64,000 nucleotides of DNA from Chryseobacterium piscicola (GCF_900156685.1 NZ_FTOJ01000002.1:186001-250000), one strand, 5' to 3'. Positions 41,101 to 49,790 are shown, numbered from the stretch's first letter. Notes: generated from the letters alone by a model not told the origin. Translations and numbers: made by a program.

Positions 41101-44089
41101 CGCTCCGCAAGATGAGAAGGTTTCTAATCTCAATATTAGTTTTCAAATCGTGGCTTTTAATGATATTAAAACAGAAATTGTGAATTTTAATGTTATAGAT
41201 AATTCAAAAGATATAACGATTGAAACGGTGACCTTCAGAGATAAAATAGAGCCCAATTCTAAAGAAAAATGGTCTGTAAAAGTTGTGGGTAACAATAAAG
41301 AAAAAATTAGCGCAGAAGTTTTGGCGAATATGTATGATATGTCTTTGGATCAATTTAGTTCCAATAGATATCTATGGAATTCAATGAGGCAGATCAATGA
41401 TAATTTTTATTATTATTCAACTAGAAACGCCCTTGAAGAAGTGTCTTATGAAAAAGAGTTTGATTATTTACGGCCTACAGTCTTTGGCAACCCTGCATTC
41501 AGCTGGATTTATGATGGAGATGCGTACATGGATGATAATCTAATCTATGCTGACAGCGCCGGATTTAAAGCTGAAATGGTGTACAATATAATTCCAGAAC
41601 CTAGACCAAATGCTAAAGTTTCAGCGGCTGCACAAGAGGTAAGATTGCCCAGTATGAGACTAAGTGATGAAGCAATTGATATTGTAAATTCTGGTAGATC
41701 TTTAACTAAAGCAGAAAAGATGGCATATACAGATGTCATCGATAATACTAAAATGGAGGAAAGTTTAGCTAATACAGTTCCGGTGCGCAAAAATCTCAAC
41801 GAAACCGCATTCTTCTATCCCGATTTGAAAACCGATAAAGAAGGAAATATAAGTTTTGAATTTACCTCTCCGGAAGCATTAACCAAATGGAAATTAATGT
41901 TCTTGGCTCACACAAAAGATGCAAGAGCTGCAACTTTAGAAAAGCAGGTCGTTACACAAAAAGAATTTTCAGTAACGCCAAATTATCCTAGATTTTTAAG
42001 AGAAGGTGATGAGTTGAATTTTCAATCTAAACTCTCTAATCTTACCGATAAAAAATTAAACGGAACGGCTCAAATTCAGATTTTAGATGCGTTGACCAAC
42101 GAAGATATTTCAGAAAAATTCAGATTAAATAAAAGAGTCCAGAATTTTGATTTAATAGAAAACGGAAATTCAGCATTAACCTGGAAAATTGTAGTTCCGA
42201 AAGATGTTTCATCCATTATTCTGAAAGTGGTTGCCAAAGCTGGAAATTATTCTGACGGCGAGCAAAAAGCAATTGCTGTTTTACCAAACAGAATGCTTGT
42301 GACAGAAGCTGTACCGGTTTTCGTAAAAGAAGGAGAAACCAAAACTTTCGAACTTCAAAACCTTAAAAATAATACTTCAACAACCGTTACGAATGTTTCG
42401 AACACCTTGGAATTGACTACAAATCCGATCTGGGAGATTATGTTTGCCCTTCCAAGCCTGAAAAATGATCAAAACAATTCTGCGGATGTCGTTTTTAATA
42501 AATGGTTTGCCGATGTTTTGGCATCAGAAATCTTTAAAGCCAATCCGAAACTGAAAACTGTTTTTGAAGAATACCAGGCTAAAGGATTATTACATTCAAA
42601 TCTTGAGAAAAATCCTGAGCTGAAACAAATCTTGCTTGATGAAACACCATGGGTTTTGGAAAGTAAAAATGAAAATGAACAAATGCAGAAATTAGCCTTG
42701 CTTTTTGATGCCAATACGATGAAAAATTCTATAAAAAGTGATTGGGAAGAACTTAAAAAACTGCAGAATCCTGATGGTGGTTTTTCTTGGTATTCTGGAT
42801 ATCCGAGTTCGTATTCTACCTCGCTTTATATCTTAAGAAATTTAGGAAAAACCAATCTTTGGTTAAAAGATAATGTGAGCGATTATCAAAGTTCAGAACA
42901 AAAAGAATTGGTTCAAAAAATGATTCAATATGTGGATCAGGAAGCGGTAAGATATGATGTGAAAAAAGAAAATGTATGGACCAATTGGACTTTAGATTAT
43001 CTCAACGCAAGAAATTACTGGGAAAAAGAATATCCTTTGAACGGAAAATCTGCCGTACTAAAAACTCTGGTAAAAGAGAAAGCGAAAACAGCAAAAATAA
43101 GCGATTTCACATTCTTCGGATTGCATCGTGCAGCATTGTTGATGAACGATTATGGTTTAAAAGAGGTTTCCGAAAAATTATTAACTTATTTAAAAGAAAC
43201 TTCGGTCGATTCTAAAAATCAAGGCGTTTATTGGAAACAAAACCTTGATGAATGGGGTTGGTTCGGTTCAAAAGTAGTGAATCATGCAGGTGCTTTGGAA
43301 GCATTTAACAAACTAAAACCAAACGATCAGAAATTCATAGAAGACATGAAAATCTGGCTCATTACTCAAAAAGAAGTGAACTCTTGGGGCAGCTCCAGAG
43401 GAACTGCAGAAGTGATTTTTACGATTTTAAATTCTGGAAAATCCTGGACAACTTCCGAGGGCGATAAAGCAACCATTATTTGGGGCGGAAAGCAACTTAA
43501 ACCTGAAACGCAGGCAACCGGTTATGTGAAATCTTCATTAAAAGCGGATCTTGTAGATGAAAAATTAGCAACAGTAACCGTTACAAAACCAGGTCCCGGA
43601 ATTGTGCAGGGCGGATTATTCTGGCAATATTATGAAGACTTAGATAAAATAAAATCTTCTGAAAATTACCTTTCAGTTGCAAAGGAATTGTACAGAAAAG
43701 TAAAAACGGTGAATGGTGAAGAACTAAAAAAAATAACACCAGAAATTCCTCTGAAAGTGGGAGATAAAGTAACAGTAAGAATGATTTTGAATACCAATCG
43801 TGCGATGGAATTTATTCAGATAAAAGACATGAGAGCAGCAGGATTTGAGCCTTTAAATGTAATCTCTGGCTATCAGTGGAAAAATAGTTTGGGTTATTAT
43901 CAATCTACAAAAGATGCTTCTACAAATTTCTACATTCAATCAATGCCCAAAGGAAAATATGTTTTTGAATATGATTTAATTTGCAATGCTTCGGGAATTT
44001 TTTCCAACGGAATTACTACGATTCAGAATTATTATGCTCCGCAGATGAATTCAAATACAAAAGGTATAATAGTAGAAATTAAAGAATAA
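38171..44089 (+). CDS. alpha-2-macroglobulin family protein, tandem paralogue
   Basis: 1972 residues with a signal peptide (MKSIKIILIILCFGIFSSTKAQ). Same domain order as the upstream gene: YYETQWKKV N-terminal helices, FLDRKIYRPGQTVYFKV (MG2), VEEYKRPKFEVLFEPI, ETAFFYPDLKTDKEGN (A2M core), toroid and a nearly identical C-terminus (SGYQWKNSLGYYQSTKDASTNFYI). No thioester: the site reads SADVVFNKWFAD. Its linker (about 1090-1200) is unrelated to that of the first copy and lacks the calcium motif. The genes are 9 bp apart, so a tandem duplication expressed as one unit. Confidence 0.93.
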   Translation: MKSIKIILIILCFGIFSSTKAQNYYETQWKKVQQNSKAGKFKSNLPLITEIQKRAMKENNVLQIIKTLKAESLVVSQTIEDENNDVSSKFFAKIKATQQQLKGDDKLFFTILVSGFIKEYFEEYSWKINQLTNIDNQDVSGIETWSKLDFKNNLAQSYQELDQLKSDFKNIKFKKYRDIFYNTANADYFPTLYDWYAMEKINFLGNFSFFTKNELAENKIQINAIYDDLIASNSGNSKLYFLHQKLSENCGYNACGNKIDQLQAIAKSSVEGDYKVLIYEEIAHLLIEKNNQKDALAIIEKAKKEYPKSLFLNNIKNIENEIINPFLHISYEKQTLPNVPIHISAEFRNVENFIFNIYKIDDVNEFFLYTQRNFFDKVKKSLVKKETFKLNDPKDYQNHRTSLEIKPLPAGIYIAEYWVENDKKDFKNQNFYFLVSENRIIYQSKSNKGNLYDDLKLVKSEDGQTINEENLIIYEYLDGKKLSNSKVLTDKNGVFKLPVTDKKEFYRNFLIHQPKTNSFQAMDVHGNYDDNQNNKRPNEQKAQIFLDRKIYRPGQTVYFKVITTGFNGESQKVKTLEKLALNISLEDANNDEVQSLKLVTNEFGSVNGSFLLPKNKLNGTFSIAVDDVDDNSNYSIDGRIDFLVEEYKRPKFEVLFEPIKSEYKYGETLELKGKAMMFSGVALSNTKVNYEIKKQNIRWKYFPWYPNEYNDENSILGELITDGKGEFTIKVELKKDEKIEGIQIDNFVFNASVTDINGETQSANTNVKVASVSHYIKTDEIKNVFDDESVKLKVETKNYNEQNLKKSYQVKLSKLKSSERIFRDLFKDEIQDLPQFSKAEFSTKFPHDRFDKNDESKNIQSVIISKTENESNDESLNLGKLEIGNYELELFNIEGKDTIRTKKNFSVFSKKSVGKNQNIFLEVVQPKTELNRGETAEIYIYSSIPNALVNVFVQNGVTPVLSSVHNMKNGDLKFPVTAPQDEKVSNLNISFQIVAFNDIKTEIVNFNVIDNSKDITIETVTFRDKIEPNSKEKWSVKVVGNNKEKISAEVLANMYDMSLDQFSSNRYLWNSMRQINDNFYYYSTRNALEEVSYEKEFDYLRPTVFGNPAFSWIYDGDAYMDDNLIYADSAGFKAEMVYNIIPEPRPNAKVSAAAQEVRLPSMRLSDEAIDIVNSGRSLTKAEKMAYTDVIDNTKMEESLANTVPVRKNLNETAFFYPDLKTDKEGNISFEFTSPEALTKWKLMFLAHTKDARAATLEKQVVTQKEFSVTPNYPRFLREGDELNFQSKLSNLTDKKLNGTAQIQILDALTNEDISEKFRLNKRVQNFDLIENGNSALTWKIVVPKDVSSIILKVVAKAGNYSDGEQKAIAVLPNRMLVTEAVPVFVKEGETKTFELQNLKNNTSTTVTNVSNTLELTTNPIWEIMFALPSLKNDQNNSADVVFNKWFADVLASEIFKANPKLKTVFEEYQAKGLLHSNLEKNPELKQILLDETPWVLESKNENEQMQKLALLFDANTMKNSIKSDWEELKKLQNPDGGFSWYSGYPSSYSTSLYILRNLGKTNLWLKDNVSDYQSSEQKELVQKMIQYVDQEAVRYDVKKENVWTNWTLDYLNARNYWEKEYPLNGKSAVLKTLVKEKAKTAKISDFTFFGLHRAALLMNDYGLKEVSEKLLTYLKETSVDSKNQGVYWKQNLDEWGWFGSKVVNHAGALEAFNKLKPNDQKFIEDMKIWLITQKEVNSWGSSRGTAEVIFTILNSGKSWTTSEGDKATIIWGGKQLKPETQATGYVKSSLKADLVDEKLATVTVTKPGPGIVQGGLFWQYYEDLDKIKSSENYLSVAKELYRKVKTVNGEELKKITPEIPLKVGDKVTVRMILNTNRAMEFIQIKDMRAAGFEPLNVISGYQWKNSLGYYQSTKDASTNFYIQSMPKGKYVFEYDLICNASGIFSNGITTIQNYYAPQMNSNTKGIIVEIKE

Positions 44090-44112
44090 CTATAATAATT
44101 TAAATTGAAAAA

Positions 44113-44251
44113 ATGAACAATCTTGTTTTCATTGATGTTGAGCTCCGTATTGTTTGGCCAAACTCAGGGTGAAATAAATAATGTAGTGTACAACAATTAT
44201 AAAAAATAAGACCAACAACTCAATTTAGTTTACAGTCATTCTGTAAAGTAA
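44113..44251 (+). pseudogene. decayed LprI-like (DUF1311) gene
   Basis: ATG at 44113, then after a one-base loss the frame reads ILFSLMLSSVLFGQ, a signal peptide, and QTQGEINNVVYNNYKK, stop (44207), DQQLNLVYSHSVK, stop (44249). The blocks EINN...YKK and DxQLNxVY are the hallmark of DUF1311/LprI lysozyme-inhibitor-like proteins. A frameshift at the start and at least one premature stop make it a pseudogene. It follows the alpha-2-macroglobulin pair. Confidence 0.6.
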
Positions 44252-44322
44252 TTATAAAATCAGTTTTTAGATAATTTAAAATTCAAATTAGTTTAAAACG
44301 AAAAATTAAAACAAAAAAATAA

Positions 44323-44330
44323 TATATTTG
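44323..44330 (+). promoter_or_regulatory. -7 element of the DUF1569 gene
   Basis: TATATTTG, 22 bp before the ATG at 44353. Confidence 0.5.
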
Positions 44331-44352
44331 TTTCTAGACAATTAATCAAACT

Positions 44353-44808
44353 ATGGAAAACGTTTTTGATCCAAAAGATGCTCAGAATTACATCAATAGA
44401 ATAAATAACCTCGTAGAAGATACACACGGATTGTGGGGTAGAATGACAGTAGACCAAATGTTGGCGCATTGTTGCATAACCTACGAAATGGTTTACGAGC
44501 CTGAAAAACATAAAAAACCAGGCAGTATTGCTAAATTTATTCTTAAACAATTTGTAAAGCCAAAAGTGGTAAGTGAAAAAGCATATTCCAGAGATTCTCC
44601 TACTGCGCCACAATTTTTGATTACCAGCAGAAGAAATTTTCATGATGAGAAAAAAAGACTTATTGGTTTTATTCAAAAAACACAACAGTTGGGTTCTGAG
44701 GCTTTTGAAGGAAAAGAATCTTTCTCGTTTGGGAAATTAAAATCTCATGAATGGAATAATATGTTTGCAAAGCACCTCAATCATCATTTGAGCCAGTTTG
44801 GAGTTTAA
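44353..44808 (+). CDS. DUF1569 (DinB-like) protein
   Basis: 151 residues, cytosolic. Contains WGRMTVDQMLAHC near the N-terminus and the C-terminal HEWNNMFAKHLNHHLSQFG, the pattern of DinB/DUF1569 four-helix-bundle proteins that place three histidines around a metal (candidates H41, H141 and H145). Some DinB-like enzymes are thiol transferases; the substrate is unknown. First of a run of four closely packed plus-strand genes. Confidence 0.85.
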   Translation: MENVFDPKDAQNYINRINNLVEDTHGLWGRMTVDQMLAHCCITYEMVYEPEKHKKPGSIAKFILKQFVKPKVVSEKAYSRDSPTAPQFLITSRRNFHDEKKRLIGFIQKTQQLGSEAFEGKESFSFGKLKSHEWNNMFAKHLNHHLSQFGV

Positions 44809-44819
44809 AAATATTGGAG

Positions 44820-45287
44820 ATGAAAAAAATATTATTTCTGTTCTTATTTTGCTCGGCTCTTGGTTTTGCTCAAATGCCAGATATTTCAAAAGTTTGGCTC
44901 AACGAAAGCAAACCTTATGAGGGAACGATTGGAAAAAACGGGGAAGTTTTAAAACTAAAAATCAATATCTCTGAGCAAGACAAAGAAAAAGATCAAGAAT
45001 ATTTCGTTTCAGGATATTCGTTAGTAGATAAAGTTTATGCAAAATTTGAAGGTAAAATAAAAATCACCAAATACAAAAACTCTGGCAAGAGAGGAAATGT
45101 ATATGGCGAATATGAATTTGCTGAAGAAGACAAAGGCAAACATTCTGGTATGTTGAAAGGTAAATTTATTTATACTTTCGGCTGGAATAAAGACGAAAAC
45201 AAAATAGAAAATCAATATATCCAGATGATAGGAGATTGGTTCAGCTATGACAAAAGCATGAATTTTAAAACGAAACTTAAAAACTGA
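44820..45287 (+). CDS. exported hypothetical protein
   Basis: 155 residues: signal peptide (MKKILFLFLFCSALGFAQ) and a beta-rich mature part with KVYAKFEGKIKITKYKN and GKFIYTFGWNKDENK. No family recognised. The ATG at 44820 is preferred to a TTG two codons earlier. Ends 5 bp before the next gene. Confidence 0.75.
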   Translation: MKKILFLFLFCSALGFAQMPDISKVWLNESKPYEGTIGKNGEVLKLKINISEQDKEKDQEYFVSGYSLVDKVYAKFEGKIKITKYKNSGKRGNVYGEYEFAEEDKGKHSGMLKGKFIYTFGWNKDENKIENQYIQMIGDWFSYDKSMNFKTKLKN

Positions 45288-45292
45288 TTTTG

Positions 45293-45697
45293 ATGATAAG
45301 AAAAATATTTGCCGTAGTTGGCGGGATGATTGTTGGGAATTTGATTATATTTTTGATCGAAAGCATCAGTCATCTGCTTTACCCTTTACCAGAAAACGTA
45401 ACGTACGAAAATTTGGAAGCGTTTAGCAAATATGTACAAAGTCTGCCTATTGCTGCAAAATTAATCATTATTGCTGCTTATGCAATTGCCGCATTTGCTG
45501 CCGGATTTGTATCTACAAAAATTCCCAAAGACGGAAAACAATACTATGCTATTATTTGCGGAGCAATACTTCTCACTGCAATTATTTGGAACTTTAGCAT
45601 GCTTCCTACGCCAATTTGGATGTGGACTTTGGGAATGGTGGCGCCGTTTCTTGTTTTAGGAGGATATAAAGCAGCTTTAAATAAAAATAAAATATGA
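45293..45697 (+). CDS. small membrane protein
   Basis: 134 residues with four membrane helices (FAVVGGMIVGNLIIFLIESI, LIIIAAYAIAAFAAGFV, YAIICGAILLTAIIWNF, WTLGMVAPFLVLGGYKAAL). No recognised family. Stop overlaps the next start by 4 bp (ATGA), so it is coupled to the VOC gene behind it. Confidence 0.8.
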   Translation: MIRKIFAVVGGMIVGNLIIFLIESISHLLYPLPENVTYENLEAFSKYVQSLPIAAKLIIIAAYAIAAFAAGFVSTKIPKDGKQYYAIICGAILLTAIIWNFSMLPTPIWMWTLGMVAPFLVLGGYKAALNKNKI

Positions 45698-46065
45698 AAT
45701 TAGGAGTATTCTCACTAAGTTTGAGTGTGAAAGATTTGGATCAATCTAAAAGGTTTTACGAAAAATTAGGCTTTTCGCCTATAGCTGGAAGTGCAGAGCA
45801 AAATTATTTCATCATGAAAAACGAAAGTACATTAATCGGGCTTTTTCAGGCAATGTTTGATGGAAATATGCTCACTTTTAACCCCGGTTTGGATGAGAAT
45901 GCTCAGAATCTTGAAGAGTTTGATGATGTAAGAGTAATTCAAAAAAAACTCAAAGAGAACGGAATCGAATTAGAAAAAACAGCAGACGAATCTACAAACG
46001 GCCCCGAACATATTTTTCTAAAAGATCCCGACGGAAATATGATTCTTATCGATCAACACAGATAG
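45694..46065 (+). CDS. VOC family protein
   Basis: 123 residues of the vicinal-oxygen-chelate fold: FSLSLSVKDLDQSKRFYEKLGF opens the first module, GPEHIFLKDPDGNMILIDQH closes the second. The metal-site residues of glyoxalase I (H, E, H, E) are only partly present (E112 region replaced by ILID), so a binding role, or a bleomycin-resistance-like role, is as likely as catalysis. Translationally coupled to the membrane protein before it. Confidence 0.85.
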   Translation: MKLGVFSLSLSVKDLDQSKRFYEKLGFSPIAGSAEQNYFIMKNESTLIGLFQAMFDGNMLTFNPGLDENAQNLEEFDDVRVIQKKLKENGIELEKTADESTNGPEHIFLKDPDGNMILIDQHR

Positions 46066-46124
46066 ATTTCGGTTTTTCCAGTTTACTAGTGAATAGAATC
46101 ACTTAAATCCTATATCCTTAATTT

Positions 46125-46187
46125 TAAACATTAAACATTAAACATTAAACATTAAACATTAAACATTAAACATTAAACATTAAATAT
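46125..46187. repeat. heptanucleotide tandem repeat (TAAACAT)
   Basis: Eight perfect copies of TAAACAT (46125-46180) followed by one variant TAAATAT, ending 12 bp before the ATG at 46200. Such arrays expand and shrink by slippage. It lies in the promoter/leader region of the PhnB-like gene. Confidence 0.95.
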
Positions 46188-46199
46188 TGAATTAAAAAT

Positions 46200-46652
46200 A
46201 TGGCAACAGTAAACCTTTATCTTACATTCAACGGTAATTGCAGAGAGGCTTTTGAATTTTACAAAACCGTTTTCGATGCTGAAATTCCGTATATGGGAAC
46301 TTTTGGAGAAATGCCTCCACAAGACGGAACAGAAATATCTGAAGCAGAAAAAAACAAAATTATGCACGTAAGTATGCCTATTTCCAAAGAAACTATTTTG
46401 ATGGGAAGTGATACTACTCAAGAATGGGGAAGCGATTTTGTTGCAGGAAACAATTTTTCAATCTCTGTAAATGCAGAATCTCGTGAAGAAGCAGACCGTA
46501 TTTATGAAAGACTTTGCAGCAAAGGCGGTCACATGAAAATGGCAATGACAGATACATTTTGGGGTGCATACTTCGGAATGATGACCGATCAGTTTGGCAT
46601 CAACTGGATGGTAAACTATGATGATCCTGAAAAAACGCAGCAACATCCTTAA
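46200..46652 (+). CDS. PhnB/YjdN-like VOC family protein
   Basis: 150 residues: VNLYLTFNGNCREAFEFYKT at the start, HVSMPISKETILMGSD in the middle and the family ending WGAYFGMMTDQFGINWMVN. PhnB-like proteins are VOC-fold dimers of uncertain activity. Its ATG sits directly behind the heptanucleotide array, so its expression may vary between cells. Ends at a clear terminator at 46670. Confidence 0.92.
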   Translation: MATVNLYLTFNGNCREAFEFYKTVFDAEIPYMGTFGEMPPQDGTEISEAEKNKIMHVSMPISKETILMGSDTTQEWGSDFVAGNNFSISVNAESREEADRIYERLCSKGGHMKMAMTDTFWGAYFGMMTDQFGINWMVNYDDPEKTQQHP

Positions 46653-46669
46653 GATTTTACTCAATTATT

Positions 46670-46697
46670 AACCGTCAGTTTTCTGACGGTTTTTTTT
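46670..46697 (+). terminator. terminator after the PhnB-like gene
   Basis: AACCGTCAG (46670-46678) pairs with CTGACGGTT (46683-46691), loop TTTT, followed by T run. Confidence 0.85.
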
Positions 46698-46822
46698 AGT
46701 AATATAAAAACAGGATTGAAAATATCACTTTTAAAATAATCAAGCAGAAAATATTTAACCCTTCTTTTTTGAACAAAACTTATAATACGAGTCTTTTTTG
46801 TTATTGATTTTTAGTATTAATT

Positions 46823-46856
46823 TTGATTATTTGATAGAAGAAATTAATTAACTTTG
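46823..46856 (+). promoter_or_regulatory. promoter of the antiporter gene
   Basis: TTG at 46823-46825 and TAACTTTG at 46849-46856, spacer 23 bp. Confidence 0.5.
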
Positions 46857-46900
46857 TTTTTTTTCTATTCCGAATTTTTAAACTAAAAAACCATTTCACT

Positions 46901-48514
46901 ATGATTCATACTTATGTTATAATATCCATAGCAGTTTTGCTCTCTGTAATGATTTTGGTGATGATAGGGCAAAAACTAAAAGTTGCATATCCCATTTTTC
47001 TTGTAATTGCGGGTTTGCTGGTAAGTTTTATTCCCGGAATGCCGCAAATTGAAATAGAACCAGATTTGGTATTTCTCATTTTTCTTCCTCCTATTTTATT
47101 TGAAGCCGCTTGGTTTACTTCATGGCAAGACTTTCACAAGTGGCGAAAACAGATTTTTTCAATGGCTTTCGGTTTGGTTTTTCTTACTTCGATTGTTGTA
47201 GCTTATCTTTCTTCCTCTATTATCCCCGGTCTTACCGTGGCGATGGGATTTCTTTTGGGAGGAGTAAATTCTCCGCCAGATGCTGTAGCTGCAACTTCTG
47301 TTTTAAAGAATATGAAAATTCCAAAAAAGATTACCACTATTTTGGAAGGGGAAAGTTTAATCAATGATGCATCAAGTTTAATTGTTTTTAAATTTGCTCT
47401 CGCAGCAGTTATTTCTGGGCAATTTATTTTCAGAGAAGCAGTTCAAGACTTCTTTACAATGGCAATAGGTGGAATTGCGATGGGCATTGCTTCTGGGCTT
47501 GTTTTTGGTAAGTTTTTAAGGCATATTCCGTCTAATTCAAATATTGATACTGTTATTACCTTAATTGTTCCTTACGTAATGTACGTTGCAGCAGAACATT
47601 TTCATTTTTCTGGAGTTTTAGCCGTTGTAGCTGGAGGCTTGGTTATGTCTTACAACTCACACTGTTATTTAAGTCATACTTCAAGAATTCAAGCAGGAAA
47701 TGTTTGGAGTGTCGTTATTTTTTTGATGAATACTATTATTTTTATCTTAATAGGTTTAGAGCTTCCTGTTATAGTTTCGTCAATGAAAGATTATACCATT
47801 TCGGAAGGTATTTTGTATAGCATCGTCATAGGCGGTGCCATTATTTTTACCCGATTGGCTTATAGCTACGCAGTAGTGTATCTCCCAAGGATATTTTCTA
47901 AAAAATTAAGAAAAGAAAACCCAAAACCCGACTGGAAAGAGCCTTTTATTATCAGTTTTGCTGCAATGCGTGGCGTAGTTTCTTTGGCTGCAGCATTGTC
48001 TATACCTATTTATATTAGTCCGGGAGAACCTTTTCCACATAGAAATATTATTTTATTCGTCACTTTTGTAATCATTTTAATTACCTTGGTTGGACAGGGT
48101 TTAATGATTACACCAATTTTGAAGTGGCTCAAGATTGATGATGGAGGCAGCGATTTGCCAGAAGAAAAACAAGAAGCAATCTTGATGAGAAAATTAAAAG
48201 AAACGGCTCTTTTGAAGCTCAATAATGATTTTACTGAGCTATCTGAAAAAAATAGCCTCGTAAAACATCAGATTCATAAGTTGGAAAATGAAATGATGAT
48301 GATGGCAGATAAAGCTCAGTGCATGGCTTCAACGAGAGATTACATTGCAGCAATGAATGAAAATAAAGATGTTTTGAGGCAAGTGATTCAGGCTCAAAGA
48401 AATGAACTTCACAGAATGAAGCGCGAGAAAATTTTCGACGATCATGTGATGAGAACAATAGAAATGCAGTTGGATTTTGATGAAGCAAAAATCACTGGTT
48501 TTGCACATACTTAA
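46901..48514 (+). CDS. CPA1 family sodium/proton antiporter
   Basis: 537 residues: about twelve membrane helices over 1-410, then a 115-residue cytosolic helical tail (KLKETALLKLNNDF, ENEMMMMADKAQC). Conserved transport core GGVNSPPDAVAATSVL and GESLINDASSLIVFKFA, with the paired ND of CPA1 antiporters. Likely exchanges sodium or potassium for protons to regulate pH and salt. Related proteins are called NhaP or YjcE; ion preference cannot be read from the sequence. Confidence 0.92.
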   Translation: MIHTYVIISIAVLLSVMILVMIGQKLKVAYPIFLVIAGLLVSFIPGMPQIEIEPDLVFLIFLPPILFEAAWFTSWQDFHKWRKQIFSMAFGLVFLTSIVVAYLSSSIIPGLTVAMGFLLGGVNSPPDAVAATSVLKNMKIPKKITTILEGESLINDASSLIVFKFALAAVISGQFIFREAVQDFFTMAIGGIAMGIASGLVFGKFLRHIPSNSNIDTVITLIVPYVMYVAAEHFHFSGVLAVVAGGLVMSYNSHCYLSHTSRIQAGNVWSVVIFLMNTIIFILIGLELPVIVSSMKDYTISEGILYSIVIGGAIIFTRLAYSYAVVYLPRIFSKKLRKENPKPDWKEPFIISFAAMRGVVSLAAALSIPIYISPGEPFPHRNIILFVTFVIILITLVGQGLMITPILKWLKIDDGGSDLPEEKQEAILMRKLKETALLKLNNDFTELSEKNSLVKHQIHKLENEMMMMADKAQCMASTRDYIAAMNENKDVLRQVIQAQRNELHRMKREKIFDDHVMRTIEMQLDFDEAKITGFAHT

Positions 48515-48735
48515 TCTTTAAACTTTAAAAATATAAATCATCTTATCAAATCTCGATCTCTTATGAAAGCTTTCCCAGAAAAAAATGGCAAAACGTAGAA
48601 CATATAAGGTAGGTTTACTAAAAAATTGAAATTTTGAATTGTGAAGAAGAGCGTTTGCAATCTATTATAATAACAGGTGTTTACTAGAATTTGGAGAGAA
48701 TGGTTCGGAAATTAGCAAAGAGCAATAAAATTTGT

Positions 48736-48743
48736 TATTTTTG
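48736..48743 (+). promoter_or_regulatory. -7 element of the glutaminyl cyclase gene
   Basis: TATTTTTG, 21 bp before the ATG at 48765. It overlaps an earlier in-frame start, which is therefore rejected. Confidence 0.5.
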
Positions 48744-48764
48744 AGAAAATTTTTTAAACTGAAT

Positions 48765-49790
48765 ATGAAAAATAAAATCATAGTAGGATTTGCAGCACTT
48801 CTTTTATTTGTTTCTTGTAAAAACGATGAAAAAGTTTTGAACAGCCTTGCAGACTACAACAATTCTATGGAAACCAATGGATATCATTTTGGAGATAAAC
48901 TTCAGCTTCCGAAGGAAGTTTTAGATTATGCAGAAAGTATAACCATCAGTTTTGGAGATAAAGAAACAAAAAATCTTACAATAGATTCGCAATATTTCAC
49001 TTTAGGAGATAATCAGGTCACTTTTAATATCAAAACAAAAAGTGGGGAGATTATTTCTCAGGATGCTACAATTAATGTTTACAGCAAAGTAGCAGAACAA
49101 AATATTCCCTTCGAAATTGTTGCCGAATATCCACACGATCCGGCAAACTTTGTGCAAGGATTTCAAATGGAAGGCGATATGATCTACGAGAGTGACGGGC
49201 AAAATGGCTCTTCAAGATTAATTGCCTATAAATTGGGAGAAACAGCTCCTGTAAAAGAAACTAAACAGGCAGATACCATTTTCTCTGAAGGAAGCACGAT
49301 TGTAGGCGATAAAGTATATCAATTGACATGGCAAAACAAAATTGGTTTTGTCTACAATAAAAGTGATTTTAAAGAATTATCTCAGTTTGCTTACCCTGAA
49401 GTACTTGGCGAAGGATGGGGATTAACGTATGATGGCAAAAACCTAGTAGCTTCAGACGGAAGTAAAAATCTATATTTTTTGGATGCAAAAGATCCTTCGA
49501 AAATGGTAAAATATATTTCGGTAGCCGGAAATAAAAATATTTACGACCAACTAAACGAGCTTGAATTCTACAAAGGTTTCATCTATGCAAACGTTTGGCA
49601 CAAACCAATTATCTTAAAAATAAATCCTAAAACAGGAGAAGTGGTAGGGAAATTTGATTTTACTACTATTACAAAACCATTTACGGATGCAGATAGCGAA
49701 AATGTTTTAAACGGAATTGCATTCAGAGGAGATAACATGATAGTAACTGGTAAAAAATGGTCAAAAATATATGAAGTTGCTATTAAATAA
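48765..49790 (+). CDS. glutaminyl-peptide cyclotransferase, lipoprotein
   Basis: 341 residues: lipobox LLLFVSC, an immunoglobulin-like N-terminal part about 30-115, then a five-bladed beta-propeller of the plant-type glutaminyl cyclase family (PHDPANFVQGFQMEGDMIYES, EVLGEGWGLTYDGK, NVLNGIAFRG). Converts N-terminal glutamine of exported proteins to pyroglutamate; in Bacteroidota this follows signal-peptide cleavage at Q, and many precursors in this window leave an N-terminal Q. Ends at the terminator at 49840. Confidence 0.92.
   Translation: MKNKIIVGFAALLLFVSCKNDEKVLNSLADYNNSMETNGYHFGDKLQLPKEVLDYAESITISFGDKETKNLTIDSQYFTLGDNQVTFNIKTKSGEIISQDATINVYSKVAEQNIPFEIVAEYPHDPANFVQGFQMEGDMIYESDGQNGSSRLIAYKLGETAPVKETKQADTIFSEGSTIVGDKVYQLTWQNKIGFVYNKSDFKELSQFAYPEVLGEGWGLTYDGKNLVASDGSKNLYFLDAKDPSKMVKYISVAGNKNIYDQLNELEFYKGFIYANVWHKPIILKINPKTGEVVGKFDFTTITKPFTDADSENVLNGIAFRGDNMIVTGKKWSKIYEVAIK

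Noticed and set aside
46125..46187. CRISPR-like array
   Set aside because: The unit is seven bases with no spacers; it is a simple tandem repeat.
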